Numbered from the stretch's first letter, positions 36,701 to 45,335 are shown. The stretch is DNA of 64,000 nucleotides from UBA3006 sp031401235 (GCA_031401235.1 JANNRJ010000018.1:1-64000), one strand, 5' to 3'. Translations and numbers: made by a program. Notes: generated by a model not told the origin, from the sequence alone.

Positions 36701-37252
36701 TCTGCCCAGTTCAATCACCTCTTGTACGTTTCCCGGTGAAAAAATTGGAATAGCCAGATCTAATAGCGCGTGCTCACACGCCCCAGGAAGTGTTGAAGAC
36801 TTCGATGACGGGTCATCGCCAACGGCGAGCACTACTCCGCCATTTGCACCGGCCCCATGAAGATTGGCGTGTCGCAGAGCATCACCGCATCTGTCCAGCC
36901 CAGGCGTCTTGCCGTACCACAATCCAATCACGCCATCCAGATCCTTCAGTGGAGCGAGATGGTTTTGCTGACTTCCCCAAACCGCAGTTGCGGCAAGTTC
37001 CTCATTCATCCCACTCACATGCTGGATATTGAGTTGTCCCTTATCCATCCGATCCAGCGCCATATCGAATCCACCAAGGGGCGAACCTGGATATCCAGAA
37101 ACGAATGCCGCGGTATTTAGTCCGTGGGAACGATCGGCGCGAAGTTGATCCACCAATACCCGAACCACCGCCTGAACGCCGGTGAGCAAAACGTCGCCGT
37201 CCTGACGTTCATATCGTTCTTTCAGAGTGAACGAATCGCGGTCAATCGTCAC
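33740..37252 (-). CDS. Indolepyruvate ferredoxin oxidoreductase-family protein, fused alpha-beta
   Basis: A 1170-residue fused 2-oxoacid:ferredoxin oxidoreductase. The N-terminal part holds a pyrimidine-type domain (AAFVSGYPGSPLGGFD), and a ThDP domain follows with CSGCSHNR and GGEGAQWIG. A ferredoxin-like segment around residues 620-670 has CEGCGDCG and later cysteines (CNTDYSCLDGDC) for Fe-S clusters. The C-terminal part contains the gamma-type domain (GIGGTGLVTLNQIL). The usual reaction is oxidative decarboxylation of aryl or branched 2-oxoacids to acyl-CoA with ferredoxin reduction. It lies between hipBA and HMG-CoA lyase, which is divergent, in a branched-chain catabolic neighbourhood. 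Confidence 0.88.
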   Translation of the reverse strand: MTIDRDSFTLKERYERQDGDVLLTGVQAVVRVLVDQLRADRSHGLNTAAFVSGYPGSPLGGFDMALDRMDKGQLNIQHVSGMNEELAATAVWGSQQNHLAPLKDLDGVIGLWYGKTPGLDRCGDALRHANLHGAGANGGVVLAVGDDPSSKSSTLPGACEHALLDLAIPIFSPGNVQEVIELGRCAFEMSRATGLYAGLKIVTAVADGFGIAKVDSHKQFVTNSKFRIDGAEWEYEQRPRFFIPDTLAMEKELYERRIPAALHFIAANGVNRITVSSASDTVGIISSGRTYVELRQALGEIGLTDRELSSRGVRLLQLSVPYPLEPGILDRFVRGLTRVIVVEEKRSFIERQIRELLYEHRERPVIEGKRDTAGMILFPQDNELTADRIRPLIVRALGFTDLAASQKLQIPVTAGTLDRIDAAARTPYFCSGCSHNRATQDVTGSPVGGGVGCHAMVMLMDRGVTSYTQMGGEGAQWIGRAPFVEAPHFVQNMGDGTYFHSGCLVPRFAVAAGVNMTFKILYNGVVAMTGGQDPTGQVAIPELCGTLLLEGVQKIIIIADDMARYKWSARLWKIPRSVKVWDRSRLDEAQVVLSKVNGVTVLVYDQACANEMRRLRKRKLAPERKTRVIINEAICEGCGDCGAKSTCLSVQPVDSILGRKTQIHQASCNTDYSCLDGDCPSFVTVDIVAHDEVKISDIDLPVEIANPKLPEIPADGYGVFTVGIGGTGLVTLNQILATAAAFDGLDVIGLDQTGLSQKGGPVVSHIKISRSSLDLASSISEQSTDLLIALDMLVANEPQHRAKLNRQRTRAIISSSRVATSSMVIDTAQEFGDSAEIIESLRNSVMPGGALVVDFVSLAEHVFRDHMPANLIALGAAYQFGVLPISRESIESAITVNGAAVERSLLAFRLGRLVVADPQLIERRFSASRPGSMDPSPSPTAIVQAQALLAASLPRKADKALADFVSLLAAELIDYQNQSLAERYVTTLAPLVRQEISVAPGSSVLSKAAALHLFRLMAYKDEYEVARLHLNPKFQTDIGRMVSNNHKKRYLLQPPVLKSLGMKRKTRLHPLFAHPTFHLLRAMKIVRGTSFDPFGRTEMRKLERSLVEEFCLQIAAISTQLTGENVILAQRVLESPELIRGFEGVKRASLERYYTERDLALAEFNMVSVH

Positions 37253-37316
37253 GGCGCAATATTACATCAGGAGGACGCGTCAAAAATCAGCGTCCCAATG
37301 TCCATAGGCTTATCCA

Positions 37317-38177
37317 ATGATCGACATCCGTGAGGTGGGGCCACGAGATGGATTACAAGTCGAAAAGCCAGTGACCACCAAACAACGCATCGAATTCATC
37401 CAACAATTGATCGCCGCAGGCGTCACTCACCTCGAAATTGCGTCATTCATGCGCGACGATCTAGTGCCGTCGATGGCAGGAGCAGAGCAGGTGGTATCCG
37501 GAGTTGCGGCGAAAATCGGTCTGACCCGAGTTGGCCTAGTGGCTAACACGAAGGGCGCTCAACGGGCGATGTCCTGCGGGCTGGATGAAATCACCATCAC
37601 GGTTTCGTTGTCCGAAACGTACAGCCAAAAGAACACGGGGAGGAGTCGCGGCGATGCCGTAAGAATCGCCGCTGAGGTCATCAATTTCATCGACGGCAAA
37701 GTGCCAACCGATGCAGTGATCTCGTGCGCCTTTGGATCCCCGTATTCCGATGTTTCGATGCACAACGACCTCCCCAAGTTCGTCAACGAACTCAAAAGTC
37801 TGGGATGCAGTCGAATCACTCTTGCTGACACCACGGGTGAGGCAACACCGCGACTAATTCGTGAGGCACTTGCCCTTGTAGGCACCGATGTCGGTCTGCA
37901 TCTTCACGAGACGCGCGGGACCGGATTGGTCAATGCCCTTACTGGTCTCGAAGTTGGAGTTCGTCGCTTTGACTCTTCACTAGGAGGCATTGGCGGATCA
38001 CCCTTCGCCGACGGCGCGGCCGGAAATATCGCAACTGAAACTCTGGTTTATTTGCTTCACGACTTGGGGTACTCGACGTCTATCAATCTTGAGAAACTGC
38101 TCGCCGTTACTCCCCTGCTCGCCCAAATGATTGGTCATCGACTGCCATCGGCACTTGCTCAATTGCACTCGACCTGA
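37317..38177 (+). CDS. mvaB: Hydroxymethylglutaryl-CoA lyase-like enzyme
   Basis: A 286-residue TIM-barrel lyase. Key residues are EVGPRDGLQ (Arg10, Asp11), the metal-binding HLHETRGTG (His195, His197), and the glycine-rich loop GGIGGSPFADGAAGN, with Asn237 as metal contact. The catalytic-loop cysteine found in characterised HMG-CoA lyases (human Cys266) is Ser228 here. The expected reaction is cleavage of HMG-CoA to acetyl-CoA and acetoacetate, the last step of leucine breakdown. It is transcribed away from the oxidoreductase gene and meets lspA tail to tail. Confidence 0.82.
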   Translation: MIDIREVGPRDGLQVEKPVTTKQRIEFIQQLIAAGVTHLEIASFMRDDLVPSMAGAEQVVSGVAAKIGLTRVGLVANTKGAQRAMSCGLDEITITVSLSETYSQKNTGRSRGDAVRIAAEVINFIDGKVPTDAVISCAFGSPYSDVSMHNDLPKFVNELKSLGCSRITLADTTGEATPRLIREALALVGTDVGLHLHETRGTGLVNALTGLEVGVRRFDSSLGGIGGSPFADGAAGNIATETLVYLLHDLGYSTSINLEKLLAVTPLLAQMIGHRLPSALAQLHST

Positions 38178-38201
38178 TTTGCCTCAGTATTTCGACGTGT
38201 T

Positions 38202-38627
38202 TCAAAGTATGAGCAGCACAACTCCCACCAGCAGAAGTGCGTCGGCGAGATTGAATATAGGCCATCTTCCGATGCTTATGAAGTCGATGACGCTGCCCCC
38301 GATAATCCGGTCAACGACATTGGCAATCGCGCCGCCAACGACGAGTCCAGCGGCAATTGGTGGCCGAATCGCGCCGCGCCACGCCGAAATCGCAACCGCG
38401 GTTGCGATCGACGCCGTCAACACGATTATCGCAGCGGCCGGTAAATATGCACCCATTCCCAACACGACACCGTGGTTGTGGACAAGGCGCAAAGTGATCG
38501 AACCGATCCTTTTGCCATGGCCAGCCAACGTGTCCAATGCCCAGAACTTGGACACAATATCAATGCCAAGGGTTACTGCCGCTGTTGCGACGAGGATGAT
38601 TCGGGATCGAACTGACGCGCCTGGCAT
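38202..38627 (-). CDS. lspA: Lipoprotein signal peptidase (signal peptidase II)
   Basis: A 141-residue membrane protease with four helices. The catalytic Asp pair lies in NVVDRIIGGSVIDF and FNLADALL; the N-terminal part has DIVSKFWA and NHGVVLGMG, the equivalent of NxGAAF. It cleaves diacylglyceryl-modified prolipoproteins such as the binding protein at 10.9 kb. The ATG overlaps the enoyl-CoA hydratase stop (TAATG), an unusual operon partner for lspA. It is slightly short for the family. Confidence 0.88.
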   Translation of the reverse strand: MPGASVRSRIILVATAAVTLGIDIVSKFWALDTLAGHGKRIGSITLRLVHNHGVVLGMGAYLPAAAIIVLTASIATAVAISAWRGAIRPPIAAGLVVGGAIANVVDRIIGGSVIDFISIGRWPIFNLADALLLVGVVLLIL

Positions 38628-39385
38628 TAGATTCTCCAGGTCGGCTGGCGCTTTTCTAAATAGGCGGCGATCCCTTCTTGGGCCTCAGCGGATTCAAACA
38701 CACGTTCCGAGAGCCTGCGCATCTCGTCAAGATTTGTTTCGTAGGCATCGTTTGCGGCGCGACGCAAAATCTTGATCGTCATCGCCACTGCCTCCGGTCC
38801 TGCTACACAAATTGATTCAACAAGTCCTTGTGCCGTGATGTGCGGATCTTCTGAAACATGAGTTACCAATCCGATTGAAAGCGCGCGAGTAGCACTAAAT
38901 TCTTCCCCAGTAATAAATGCTGATGCTGCGCTTGACCATCCGACTCGCGCCAAAATAGGAACCGAGATTGCCGCCGGTACGGCACCCAACTTCACTTCAG
39001 TAAATGCAAAATTGACGGTTGGAGCCACAACGACCAGATCACATGCCGCCATAATTCCTAAACCACCTGCCCGAGCGGAACCTGTTAAAACCGCGATTGT
39101 TGGTTGCCGAACCTGACGAAGTGCGAGAAACACTTTGGCTAAACCACTGAGGTCGATTGGCCCATTGGCAAGTTGCTTTAGATCAAGACCCGAACAGAAG
39201 ATGGGCGGTGTGTGAGTGAGGATTATTACACGACTGGTGGACTCGCCAGCCCGTTCGATTGCGTGCAGTAGTTCCCCGAGAAAGTCTGAGGATAAGGCGT
39301 TGCGGGTATTTGGAGAATTGAACGTGATAGTTGTCGCCCGTGGCGTGACTTCAAGAACTATCTGCGCATCAGTCGACGAGTTCAC
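38627..39385 (-). CDS. Enoyl-CoA hydratase/isomerase-family protein
   Basis: A 252-residue crotonase-fold protein. The oxyanion-hole region reads SARAGGLGIMAACD and the second catalytic region reads FTEVKLGAVPAAIS. Classical hydratases have two glutamates; the one in the first region is replaced by Gly here, while the one in FTEVK is kept. This pattern matches a known actinobacterial subgroup of crotonase proteins. Methylglutaconyl-CoA hydratase would be a tempting role beside HMG-CoA lyase, but the missing Glu argues for caution. It is coupled to lspA. Confidence 0.8.
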   Translation of the reverse strand: MNSSTDAQIVLEVTPRATTITFNSPNTRNALSSDFLGELLHAIERAGESTSRVIILTHTPPIFCSGLDLKQLANGPIDLSGLAKVFLALRQVRQPTIAVLTGSARAGGLGIMAACDLVVVAPTVNFAFTEVKLGAVPAAISVPILARVGWSSAASAFITGEEFSATRALSIGLVTHVSEDPHITAQGLVESICVAGPEAVAMTIKILRRAANDAYETNLDEMRRLSERVFESAEAQEGIAAYLEKRQPTWRI

Positions 39386-39465
39386 TCACAGCAGATTACT
39401 TGACGCACAGATGACATACTTCCGAGTATCCTGTTCTAGTTCCCGATATGGGTTTAGGTAAATTT

Positions 39466-39540
<75 letters not shown>

Positions 39541-39808
39541 TCGAAGACTCCCCCTCAAAATCACTTTCTGAATTTCGCCCATTACAGCACGTATCCTCAT
39601 GTGCACTAGAAATATTACTGAAGATACAGAATTGAAAGCGTCGGTTCAAACATCAATTCACAATGGCCCAATTTTACCGTCACAGCGCGTCGCAGAATGC
39701 CCAGAAACCGACGGTACTACAATTTAGCAAACCAATTGTGTTTCTAATTTTTCTGAATTCATATGCGCTAAACTCGCGAGCAAGAAAAAAGAGGAATAGC
39801 GAGGCGCA

Positions 39809-40687
39809 ATGCCAAAGCGGACGAATTTCCATCAAGCCATCGTTTATTTCGTCAAGAAGCAAACGGCGGGTGATGAAGCGACAGTCACCGAATCCAAGTT
39901 GCTCTTAGACTCTTCCACTGGCGAATTGAGGGAAGTAGACGTTGTAATCGAGGGTGCCATTGGTGATGATGTTGTCACTATCTCAATTGAGGTCACATCC
40001 GGAGCGCGGCCAGCGACCGTTGAATGGGTTGAGCGGGAAATCAGCAAACACCAGCAAATGCCAACGAATTCACTTCTTTTGGTGAGCTGGTCGGGATTCA
40101 CACCACAAGCGATCAAGAAAGCACAAGCACAAGGAGGACGCGTTCAAACGCTAACTCCAGAAGTCATACAGAGTGCGAGGGTTCCCGATCTCTATATCGA
40201 TTCGTTTGGTGCAACTCCGGAACGATTCACTCTTCTACTGCGGGATCCCGACGGATCTGAATCGCGGGGTGACGACTTCTTGTCAACGGCAAATATTTAC
40301 AGTGGGCCAACGCACGATGATTACCTGTGCACCCTTCAAGACTTGACGCAAAGAGTGATTAACGCGAATTCGGACTCGATAGAAATAATAGCGCATGCGC
40401 GAGAGGACAAGAGCGAGATCTCTCACTTTTCAATTGAGCATAATGATCTGGAGAAAATTGGTTTGTACATTCTAAGGAGTGACACGGAAGAGTGGTACCG
40501 GATTCAAGGACTCTATACCTCTGGCCCGTTCCACTTAGTTCAGGTGAAAACGGACTTCACCGTGATGCGACTCGGAACGACAAACTTCGCGATGACAAAG
40601 GTCTTACTGGGTGGTCAGCCCGCCGTGTTCGTGCTGACAGCAAATCCGGATAATAAGTCATCCACCGTTTCCTGGCGATTAGTTTGA
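39809..40687 (+). CDS. Restriction endonuclease-like (PD-(D/E)XK-fold) protein of unknown role
   Basis: A 292-residue protein. The first ~120 residues look like the restriction-endonuclease fold: REVDVVIEG (Asp), then ISIEVTSGARPATVEWVEREISKH, then SLLLVSWSGFTPQAIKKAQAQG. This is the order seen in Mrr-like/RecB-like domains (D...ExK...helix...GFT). The expected ExK reads EVT, so the catalytic Lys is absent or supplied elsewhere. The remaining 170 residues are beta-rich and unrecognised. No methylase or helicase is adjacent. It follows tRNA-Gly and may be a small defence or regulatory insert. Confidence 0.6.
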   Translation: MPKRTNFHQAIVYFVKKQTAGDEATVTESKLLLDSSTGELREVDVVIEGAIGDDVVTISIEVTSGARPATVEWVEREISKHQQMPTNSLLLVSWSGFTPQAIKKAQAQGGRVQTLTPEVIQSARVPDLYIDSFGATPERFTLLLRDPDGSESRGDDFLSTANIYSGPTHDDYLCTLQDLTQRVINANSDSIEIIAHAREDKSEISHFSIEHNDLEKIGLYILRSDTEEWYRIQGLYTSGPFHLVQVKTDFTVMRLGTTNFAMTKVLLGGQPAVFVLTANPDNKSSTVSWRLV

Positions 40688-40840
40688 TTGAAGCGATAAT
40701 GGTCGGTCGACGAAGCAGCGGCAACGTTCTTAACCAATAGGCGAAAATAGTTCATTTAGGTGGAAGCTCTTTGCTGTGAACCGCTTCAAAATATTCCAAA
40801 TTCACAATGCGGCTGTAGCCAACCGCGCCACTTCGGTCAC

Positions 40841-41296
40841 TTACTTCGGCATCTCCCAGGGTATTTGAGGCAGGGCATGGCCAGTTTCAATAAACGATTT
40901 GAGATTGGAAAGCACGGCTGACCAGCCCTCGGTAACTGCATTAAGTTCTGCCGCGTCGGCGAGATTTTCATGATTGACAGTGAGGCGAACAATGTTTAGG
41001 TACGAATCTATTTTTATTGTTACTCGGGAAGGTTCATGACTATGCACGGCATCCGGTTCGGTCCAAGTGAACGAGAGTCGAGTAGGCATCGAGCAATCGG
41101 TGACAATTCCCACGACATCTACCGCGTGTGTTTCATCACCGCGTTGGTGCTCCCACTTGGAGCCGACCCGCCAATCCGAAATATTGTTGTGACCCCAAAA
41201 TTTATGTGTCACTTTGGGATCGGTGATCGCCCGCCAAATATTTTCAGCCGATCCATTGATAAAAGTGACATATACAAAATTGAGATCTGTTGACAT
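40841..41296 (-). CDS. AHSA1/SRPBCC-family protein
   Basis: A 151-residue START-like protein: N-terminal VYVTFINGSAENIWRAITDPKVTHKFWG and the later SRVTIKIDSY and GWSAVLSNLKSFIETG are typical of the AHSA1 (Aha1-like) group, which binds hydrophobic ligands. It is the third gene of an operon with the ABC-2 permease (stop/start overlap TAATG), as often seen for such proteins beside small exporters or ArsR regulators. The ligand is unknown. Confidence 0.8.
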   Translation of the reverse strand: MSTDLNFVYVTFINGSAENIWRAITDPKVTHKFWGHNNISDWRVGSKWEHQRGDETHAVDVVGIVTDCSMPTRLSFTWTEPDAVHSHEPSRVTIKIDSYLNIVRLTVNHENLADAAELNAVTEGWSAVLSNLKSFIETGHALPQIPWEMPK

Positions 41297-42114
41297 TATG
41301 TTGTAGCAACATCACGTTGAGCGAACAGAACCGTGGCGACAACCACTATGGGGATCAAGTATCCAATTAGAGTCAGCAATGCGATTTGAGGCGATCGCTC
41401 AAAAGCGGCGCCTCTCATCTGCTCCCAGGGGACGACGATTCCAACATTTTCGGCGATCATGAATCGTCCAAACTTTGGCCAGAAACCGGCAATCATACGT
41501 TCGATAACCAATGCCCAAGTCGCCAGCGCCACCAATGCAGCGCTTGTATTGCGCCCGATGGTGGCAATGCTCACTGCCAAGACTGTTACGAGCAAGGTGA
41601 TAAACGAGATTCGAATCATTGCCAACAGCAACGCACCCCACCACGATGCACTGGTTCCTTCCGTATCTCCATGGACAACAACCGCGGGAATCGCTGATGC
41701 GAGGTACACAAACTGGAGCAAGTAACTTATCACAAACGACAGGATTGCGGCGGAGAGTGTGCGTGCGCCGTGAAGGCGTAGGCGCGACGGAACCCATGTC
41801 AGCATCGTCGTCATGGTCCCCGCCTTCCATTCGGCTCCTACGACAGATGCGCCACAGATCACGGCCCCAACGACGAGAAACAACGTTCCTGGTAGAAGAA
41901 AACTCTCCTCACCACTGCCGCGAGTAACCCACCAATTCACCATATGAGCGGGATGTCCCGTGTCATGGGCGAATTTAACTGGATTTCGGCTAGTCAGAAA
42001 CAACATAAGACCGATGCCACCACATCCGACCAGGGCAATGAAGATCATCCATCGAACAAGTCGGCGATGAAGCGCTCGCCGCATTTCCACAACTACCAGG
42101 CGCAAAAATTTCAC
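41296..42114 (-). CDS. ABC-2-type transporter permease
   Basis: A 272-residue membrane protein with about six helices, a basic N-terminus before the first helix (RRALHRRLVRWMIFIALVG), and a cytoplasmic-side segment VVGAEWKAGTMTTMLTWVPSR characteristic of ABC-2 exporters and natA/B-type permeases. It overlaps the ATPase gene by four bases and the AHSA1 gene by one. The exported substrate is unknown. Confidence 0.8.
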   Translation of the reverse strand: MKFLRLVVVEMRRALHRRLVRWMIFIALVGCGGIGLMLFLTSRNPVKFAHDTGHPAHMVNWWVTRGSGEESFLLPGTLFLVVGAVICGASVVGAEWKAGTMTTMLTWVPSRLRLHGARTLSAAILSFVISYLLQFVYLASAIPAVVVHGDTEGTSASWWGALLLAMIRISFITLLVTVLAVSIATIGRNTSAALVALATWALVIERMIAGFWPKFGRFMIAENVGIVVPWEQMRGAAFERSPQIALLTLIGYLIPIVVVATVLFAQRDVATT

Positions 42115-43037
42115 AACGGTTCGTCCGCGTGGTTGGTAATACTCAAAAACAATTCTTCGAGACTGACCGACTCCGCCCTCAGTTCGTTGAGGTATAAACC
42201 GGCATCGGCCAGCAATTTGGTGACATGTGCAGCATCGGACGCGGGCAATGCAACACGAAGATAGGTGACGGCAATCTCTACGGTCAGTCCTGCGTTTCGG
42301 AGTGTTGCCGCCCCGACGGTTAGATTGTCGACCCCGACAATCAGCGATGGACGAGATGCTTCGGCCAAGACTTCATCAACTCGGCCGCTCAGCATCAATT
42401 TGCCACGATCGATGATGGCGACCCGATCACAAATTTGCTCAACCTCGGTGAGTAAATGACTGGAAACGAAAACCGTTCGACCCTCGCTCCCCATCTGTCG
42501 CAGGAGTTCCCGAATTTCGCGCATTCCAGCCGGATCCAAACCGTTTGCTGGCTCGTCAAGAACGAGCAGCGCAGGATCTTTGAGCAATGCGGCCGCCAAA
42601 CCGAGACGCTGACGCATTCCGAGCGAATAAGTTCGCACCTTGTGATCGGCGCGATCGCCCAGCCCAACTTTCTCTAAGCTCTCGATGACTCGTCGTTTGC
42701 CGATGCCATCCACGGCACCTAAAAGTTGAAGATTCTCGCGAGCCGTCATCGTCGGAAACATCGCTGGCGTTTCCACTATTGAGCCGACCTGGGGCATGAC
42801 ATCCGATAAATCGGATGGGGTTGGACGACCGAGCACGGCCGTCGTGCCCGACGTTGCCGATACCAATCCAAGCATGCATCGAATAGTCGTAGTTTTGCCC
42901 GAACCGTTGGGTCCGAGGAATCCGAATACTCCACCTTCCGGAACAGACAGATCTAAACCGTCCACCGCATTTACCCGTTTGCCGTGACGCTGTCGGTACT
43001 CCTTACGCAAGCCGGCAATTTCGATGATCGAAGTCAC
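42111..43037 (-). CDS. ABC transporter ATPase (CcmA/NatA type)
   Basis: A 308-residue ATPase: Walker A GPNGSGKTT, signature YSLGMRQRLGLA, Walker B LLVLDEPANGLDP, and switch His in SSHLL. The C-terminal 90-residue extension (VDEVLAEASRP onwards) is typical of multidrug and antibiotic export ATPases. It is the first gene of the three-gene operon with the permease and AHSA1 protein. Confidence 0.9.
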   Translation of the reverse strand: MTSIIEIAGLRKEYRQRHGKRVNAVDGLDLSVPEGGVFGFLGPNGSGKTTTIRCMLGLVSATSGTTAVLGRPTPSDLSDVMPQVGSIVETPAMFPTMTARENLQLLGAVDGIGKRRVIESLEKVGLGDRADHKVRTYSLGMRQRLGLAAALLKDPALLVLDEPANGLDPAGMREIRELLRQMGSEGRTVFVSSHLLTEVEQICDRVAIIDRGKLMLSGRVDEVLAEASRPSLIVGVDNLTVGAATLRNAGLTVEIAVTYLRVALPASDAAHVTKLLADAGLYLNELRAESVSLEELFLSITNHADEPL

Positions 43038-43052
43038 GAATTATACGGTAAC

Positions 43053-43415
43053 TCAGCGGATACCGGTGTCACAAAAGATCTCGGCTACTGAATCAGCATT
43101 GGCTCGCACTTCAACTTCGACTTTTGAACACGTTGGAAAAATATTGTCGCCGGTATCGACGGTTACGGTGTATGTGCCGACCGGAATCTCAATAGCAAAA
43201 TCTCCGACGGCGTCAATAACGACGGAGCCAACTACACGGTCACCCTTTCTGAACTGAACTATGCCCTGCACGGGCTTCGGCTCACAATTTAGAACGCCGG
43301 GTTGCTCGACCGGACATGTTGGACCAGCCAGGACGCGACCACTGACTTGGCCACTGGGTCCACCAATGGAATGATCGCCATCGCAACTTGTTAACGGGGA
43401 CAGTACAAATGCCAC
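43053..43415 (-). CDS. Small probable lipoprotein with a carboxypeptidase-regulatory-like domain
   Basis: A 120-residue product if started at GTG 43415. It has a hydrophobic start ending in a lipobox-like LTSC, then a Cys-rich linker and an Ig/CarboxypepD_reg-like segment (GDFAIEIPVGTYTVTVDTG). The signal peptide is short, with no basic residues, because a stop lies a few codons upstream; a non-standard start (CTG or ATT) would add only a few residues. It ends 16 bases before the ABC ATPase start, so it may lead that operon. Confidence 0.5.
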   Translation of the reverse strand: MAFVLSPLTSCDGDHSIGGPSGQVSGRVLAGPTCPVEQPGVLNCEPKPVQGIVQFRKGDRVVGSVVIDAVGDFAIEIPVGTYTVTVDTGDNIFPTCSKVEVEVRANADSVAEIFCDTGIR

Positions 43416-43465
43416 AATCAGAATAGTCGGCTACGTGTCACTCATTTTCAGCCACGGCCGACTCA

Positions 43466-44497
43466 ATGGGTAATGTCGACAGAATGGTCAATGCCAATCC
43501 GCCCGCCGAACTTAATGCGGTAGTTGATCGTCTGCGGAAGCAGTTTCAATCTCCGGACTTGCGCCTCGACGGTCCGCCGCAACGGCTTGGCGGAGGATTT
43601 TGGGCGGAAATTTGGTCGATTTACTTCGCTCCTGACTCGGTGACAGCTATTCCATCGCGGCTTGTACTTCGACTTGCGCCAGATCCGCAACTCGCCGCGT
43701 GGGAAAATACAATCCAATCGGGCGTTGCCAAACAGGGTTACCCAACTCCGCAAATCTATTCGTCGGATTCGGCTCATGACGACCATCGAGCCTGGTGTGT
43801 AATGGACTTCGCCGTCGGGCAGCCATTGCTTTCCGGACTCAATGGCGTGCGGGCCTTGGCGACCCTTCCACGCCTCGCAATCACTCTTTCAGATACCCTT
43901 GCCCAGGCCGCGGCCGATCTTCACAAGCTCGACATTGCTCCTATCGAATTTGAGATATCCAAACTGGATCACGGACATATCCGCGCCGACGATCTCATCG
44001 ACAGTTACCTTGATCGCATTGATGAATTACCGGACCGTTCACTACAACTCGGTGTTGAATCGCTCGCTGCAAACCGCCCAGTTGTGCGAACCAAAGTGAT
44101 CTGCCACGGTGATCTGCATCCATTCAATGTGTTGTTAAACGATCTCGGGTACACCGTTCTTGATTGGACCTCGGCTCAAATTGCAGATCCCACCTTCGAT
44201 CTCGCCTACACCTATTTGCTCTTGGCAAATCCGCCTCTCGCCGCCCCCCGTGCGCTGCGTCCGATAATTAATTGGTTTGGACGACGTCTCGCCAACCGAT
44301 TCATTTCCTCCTACTTGAAATTCAGTAAGAATGAAATCAATTTCGACACATTCGCTTGGTACCAATCTCTCCAGGCGTTTCGAATCCTGTTCGATCTCGG
44401 CTATTGGCGCGCCAATGATTCTGCTGATACCCGCCGAGGGCACCCGTGGTTCATAATGGAACCTGAACTTCGCAAACTCGTCGAACAATCTCAGTGA
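43466..44497 (+). CDS. APH-family phosphotransferase/kinase-like protein
   Basis: A 343-residue protein with the aminoglycoside phosphotransferase fold: N-lobe GGGFWAEIW and LVLRLAP, catalytic CHGDLHPFNVLL and the Mg loop VLDWTSAQIADPTFDLAYTY. These motifs are complete, so it should be an active kinase of a small molecule; the substrate is unknown. ATG 43466 is taken as start, with ATG 43484 also possible. It is followed 19 bases later by the PAP2 gene on the same strand. Confidence 0.78.
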   Translation: MGNVDRMVNANPPAELNAVVDRLRKQFQSPDLRLDGPPQRLGGGFWAEIWSIYFAPDSVTAIPSRLVLRLAPDPQLAAWENTIQSGVAKQGYPTPQIYSSDSAHDDHRAWCVMDFAVGQPLLSGLNGVRALATLPRLAITLSDTLAQAAADLHKLDIAPIEFEISKLDHGHIRADDLIDSYLDRIDELPDRSLQLGVESLAANRPVVRTKVICHGDLHPFNVLLNDLGYTVLDWTSAQIADPTFDLAYTYLLLANPPLAAPRALRPIINWFGRRLANRFISSYLKFSKNEINFDTFAWYQSLQAFRILFDLGYWRANDSADTRRGHPWFIMEPELRKLVEQSQ

Positions 44498-44516
44498 CGC
44501 ACTTTCCCGCCGACCA

Positions 44517-45335
44517 ATGAAGTGGGTGACCTGGGACCAGGCCGCACTTCTAGCACTCGTCAGTGCAGTTGTCGCTCTTCTTCTGCGACGACTGCCACCC
44601 ACTCGAATTCGTATGACGCTTCTAGCCGTGGCCCAAGAGCTGACATTGATGGCATCGCTGTATGCCATCTGGCGCCTGGCTCGGGTTCTACCTCTTGACC
44701 GATCCAGCGGAGCCATCGAACGCGCTCGCCAAATAAACCAACTGCAACGTGACCTCTTCTTTCCGTCCGAGCTCTCGCTGCAGCATTTCGTTTTGGATTA
44801 TGAGTGGCTGGCGCGATTGACAAACTTTTATTACGCCGTTGCTCACGTACCAACAATGCTCGTATTCCTCGTGTGGCTATTCGTTCGTCATCGAAATGCG
44901 TATCCACGATGGCGCAATTGCTTGGCGATTCTTACGGGCTTTTGCCTGCTAATCCGCTTCATTCGTGTGGCGCCACCGCGCTTTCTTCCCGACCTTGGTT
45001 ATATCGATCTCGCTACGCGCTTTGGCTTATCAATCTATGGACCAGTTGGCACCGGCGTCTCAGATCAATTTGCGGCCATGCCGTCGATCCATGTGGGATG
45101 GGCCGCGATTGTCTCATTTGGCATTATTGCCGCCGGGACAAGTCGATGGCGGTGGTTATTTGTCATGCACCTAGTGCTGACGATGCTCGCCGTCTCAGCG
45201 ACAGGTAATCACTGGTGGCTCGACGGCATTGTCGCAATATTGCTGCTTGGCGTGGCCTTGCGCATCGACACACTTGGCCGACGTGTCTTCAAATCTGGAA
45301 TTCGGATCAGACCTTCGGTCCCTTTGCACCGGTGA
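44517..45335 (+). CDS. PAP2-superfamily membrane phosphatase/transferase (AUR1-like)
   Basis: A 272-residue protein with about six helices. The PAP2 active site appears as RVAPPRFLP (motif 1-like), AMPSIHVGWA (motif 2 with His) and ATGNHWWLDGI (motif 3 with His and Asp). The spacing and wording match the AUR1/Ipt1-like PAP2 group, which transfers or removes phosphate head groups on lipids. Its 3' end overlaps the ferritin-like gene on the other strand by 29 bases. Confidence 0.82.
   Translation: MKWVTWDQAALLALVSAVVALLLRRLPPTRIRMTLLAVAQELTLMASLYAIWRLARVLPLDRSSGAIERARQINQLQRDLFFPSELSLQHFVLDYEWLARLTNFYYAVAHVPTMLVFLVWLFVRHRNAYPRWRNCLAILTGFCLLIRFIRVAPPRFLPDLGYIDLATRFGLSIYGPVGTGVSDQFAAMPSIHVGWAAIVSFGIIAAGTSRWRWLFVMHLVLTMLAVSATGNHWWLDGIVAILLLGVALRIDTLGRRVFKSGIRIRPSVPLHR

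Noticed and set aside
41399..41830. Frames opposite or within the ABC-2 permease gene, including a 143-codon minus frame
   Set aside because: They lie wholly inside a well-supported membrane protein gene and show no hydrophobic or enzyme pattern of their own.
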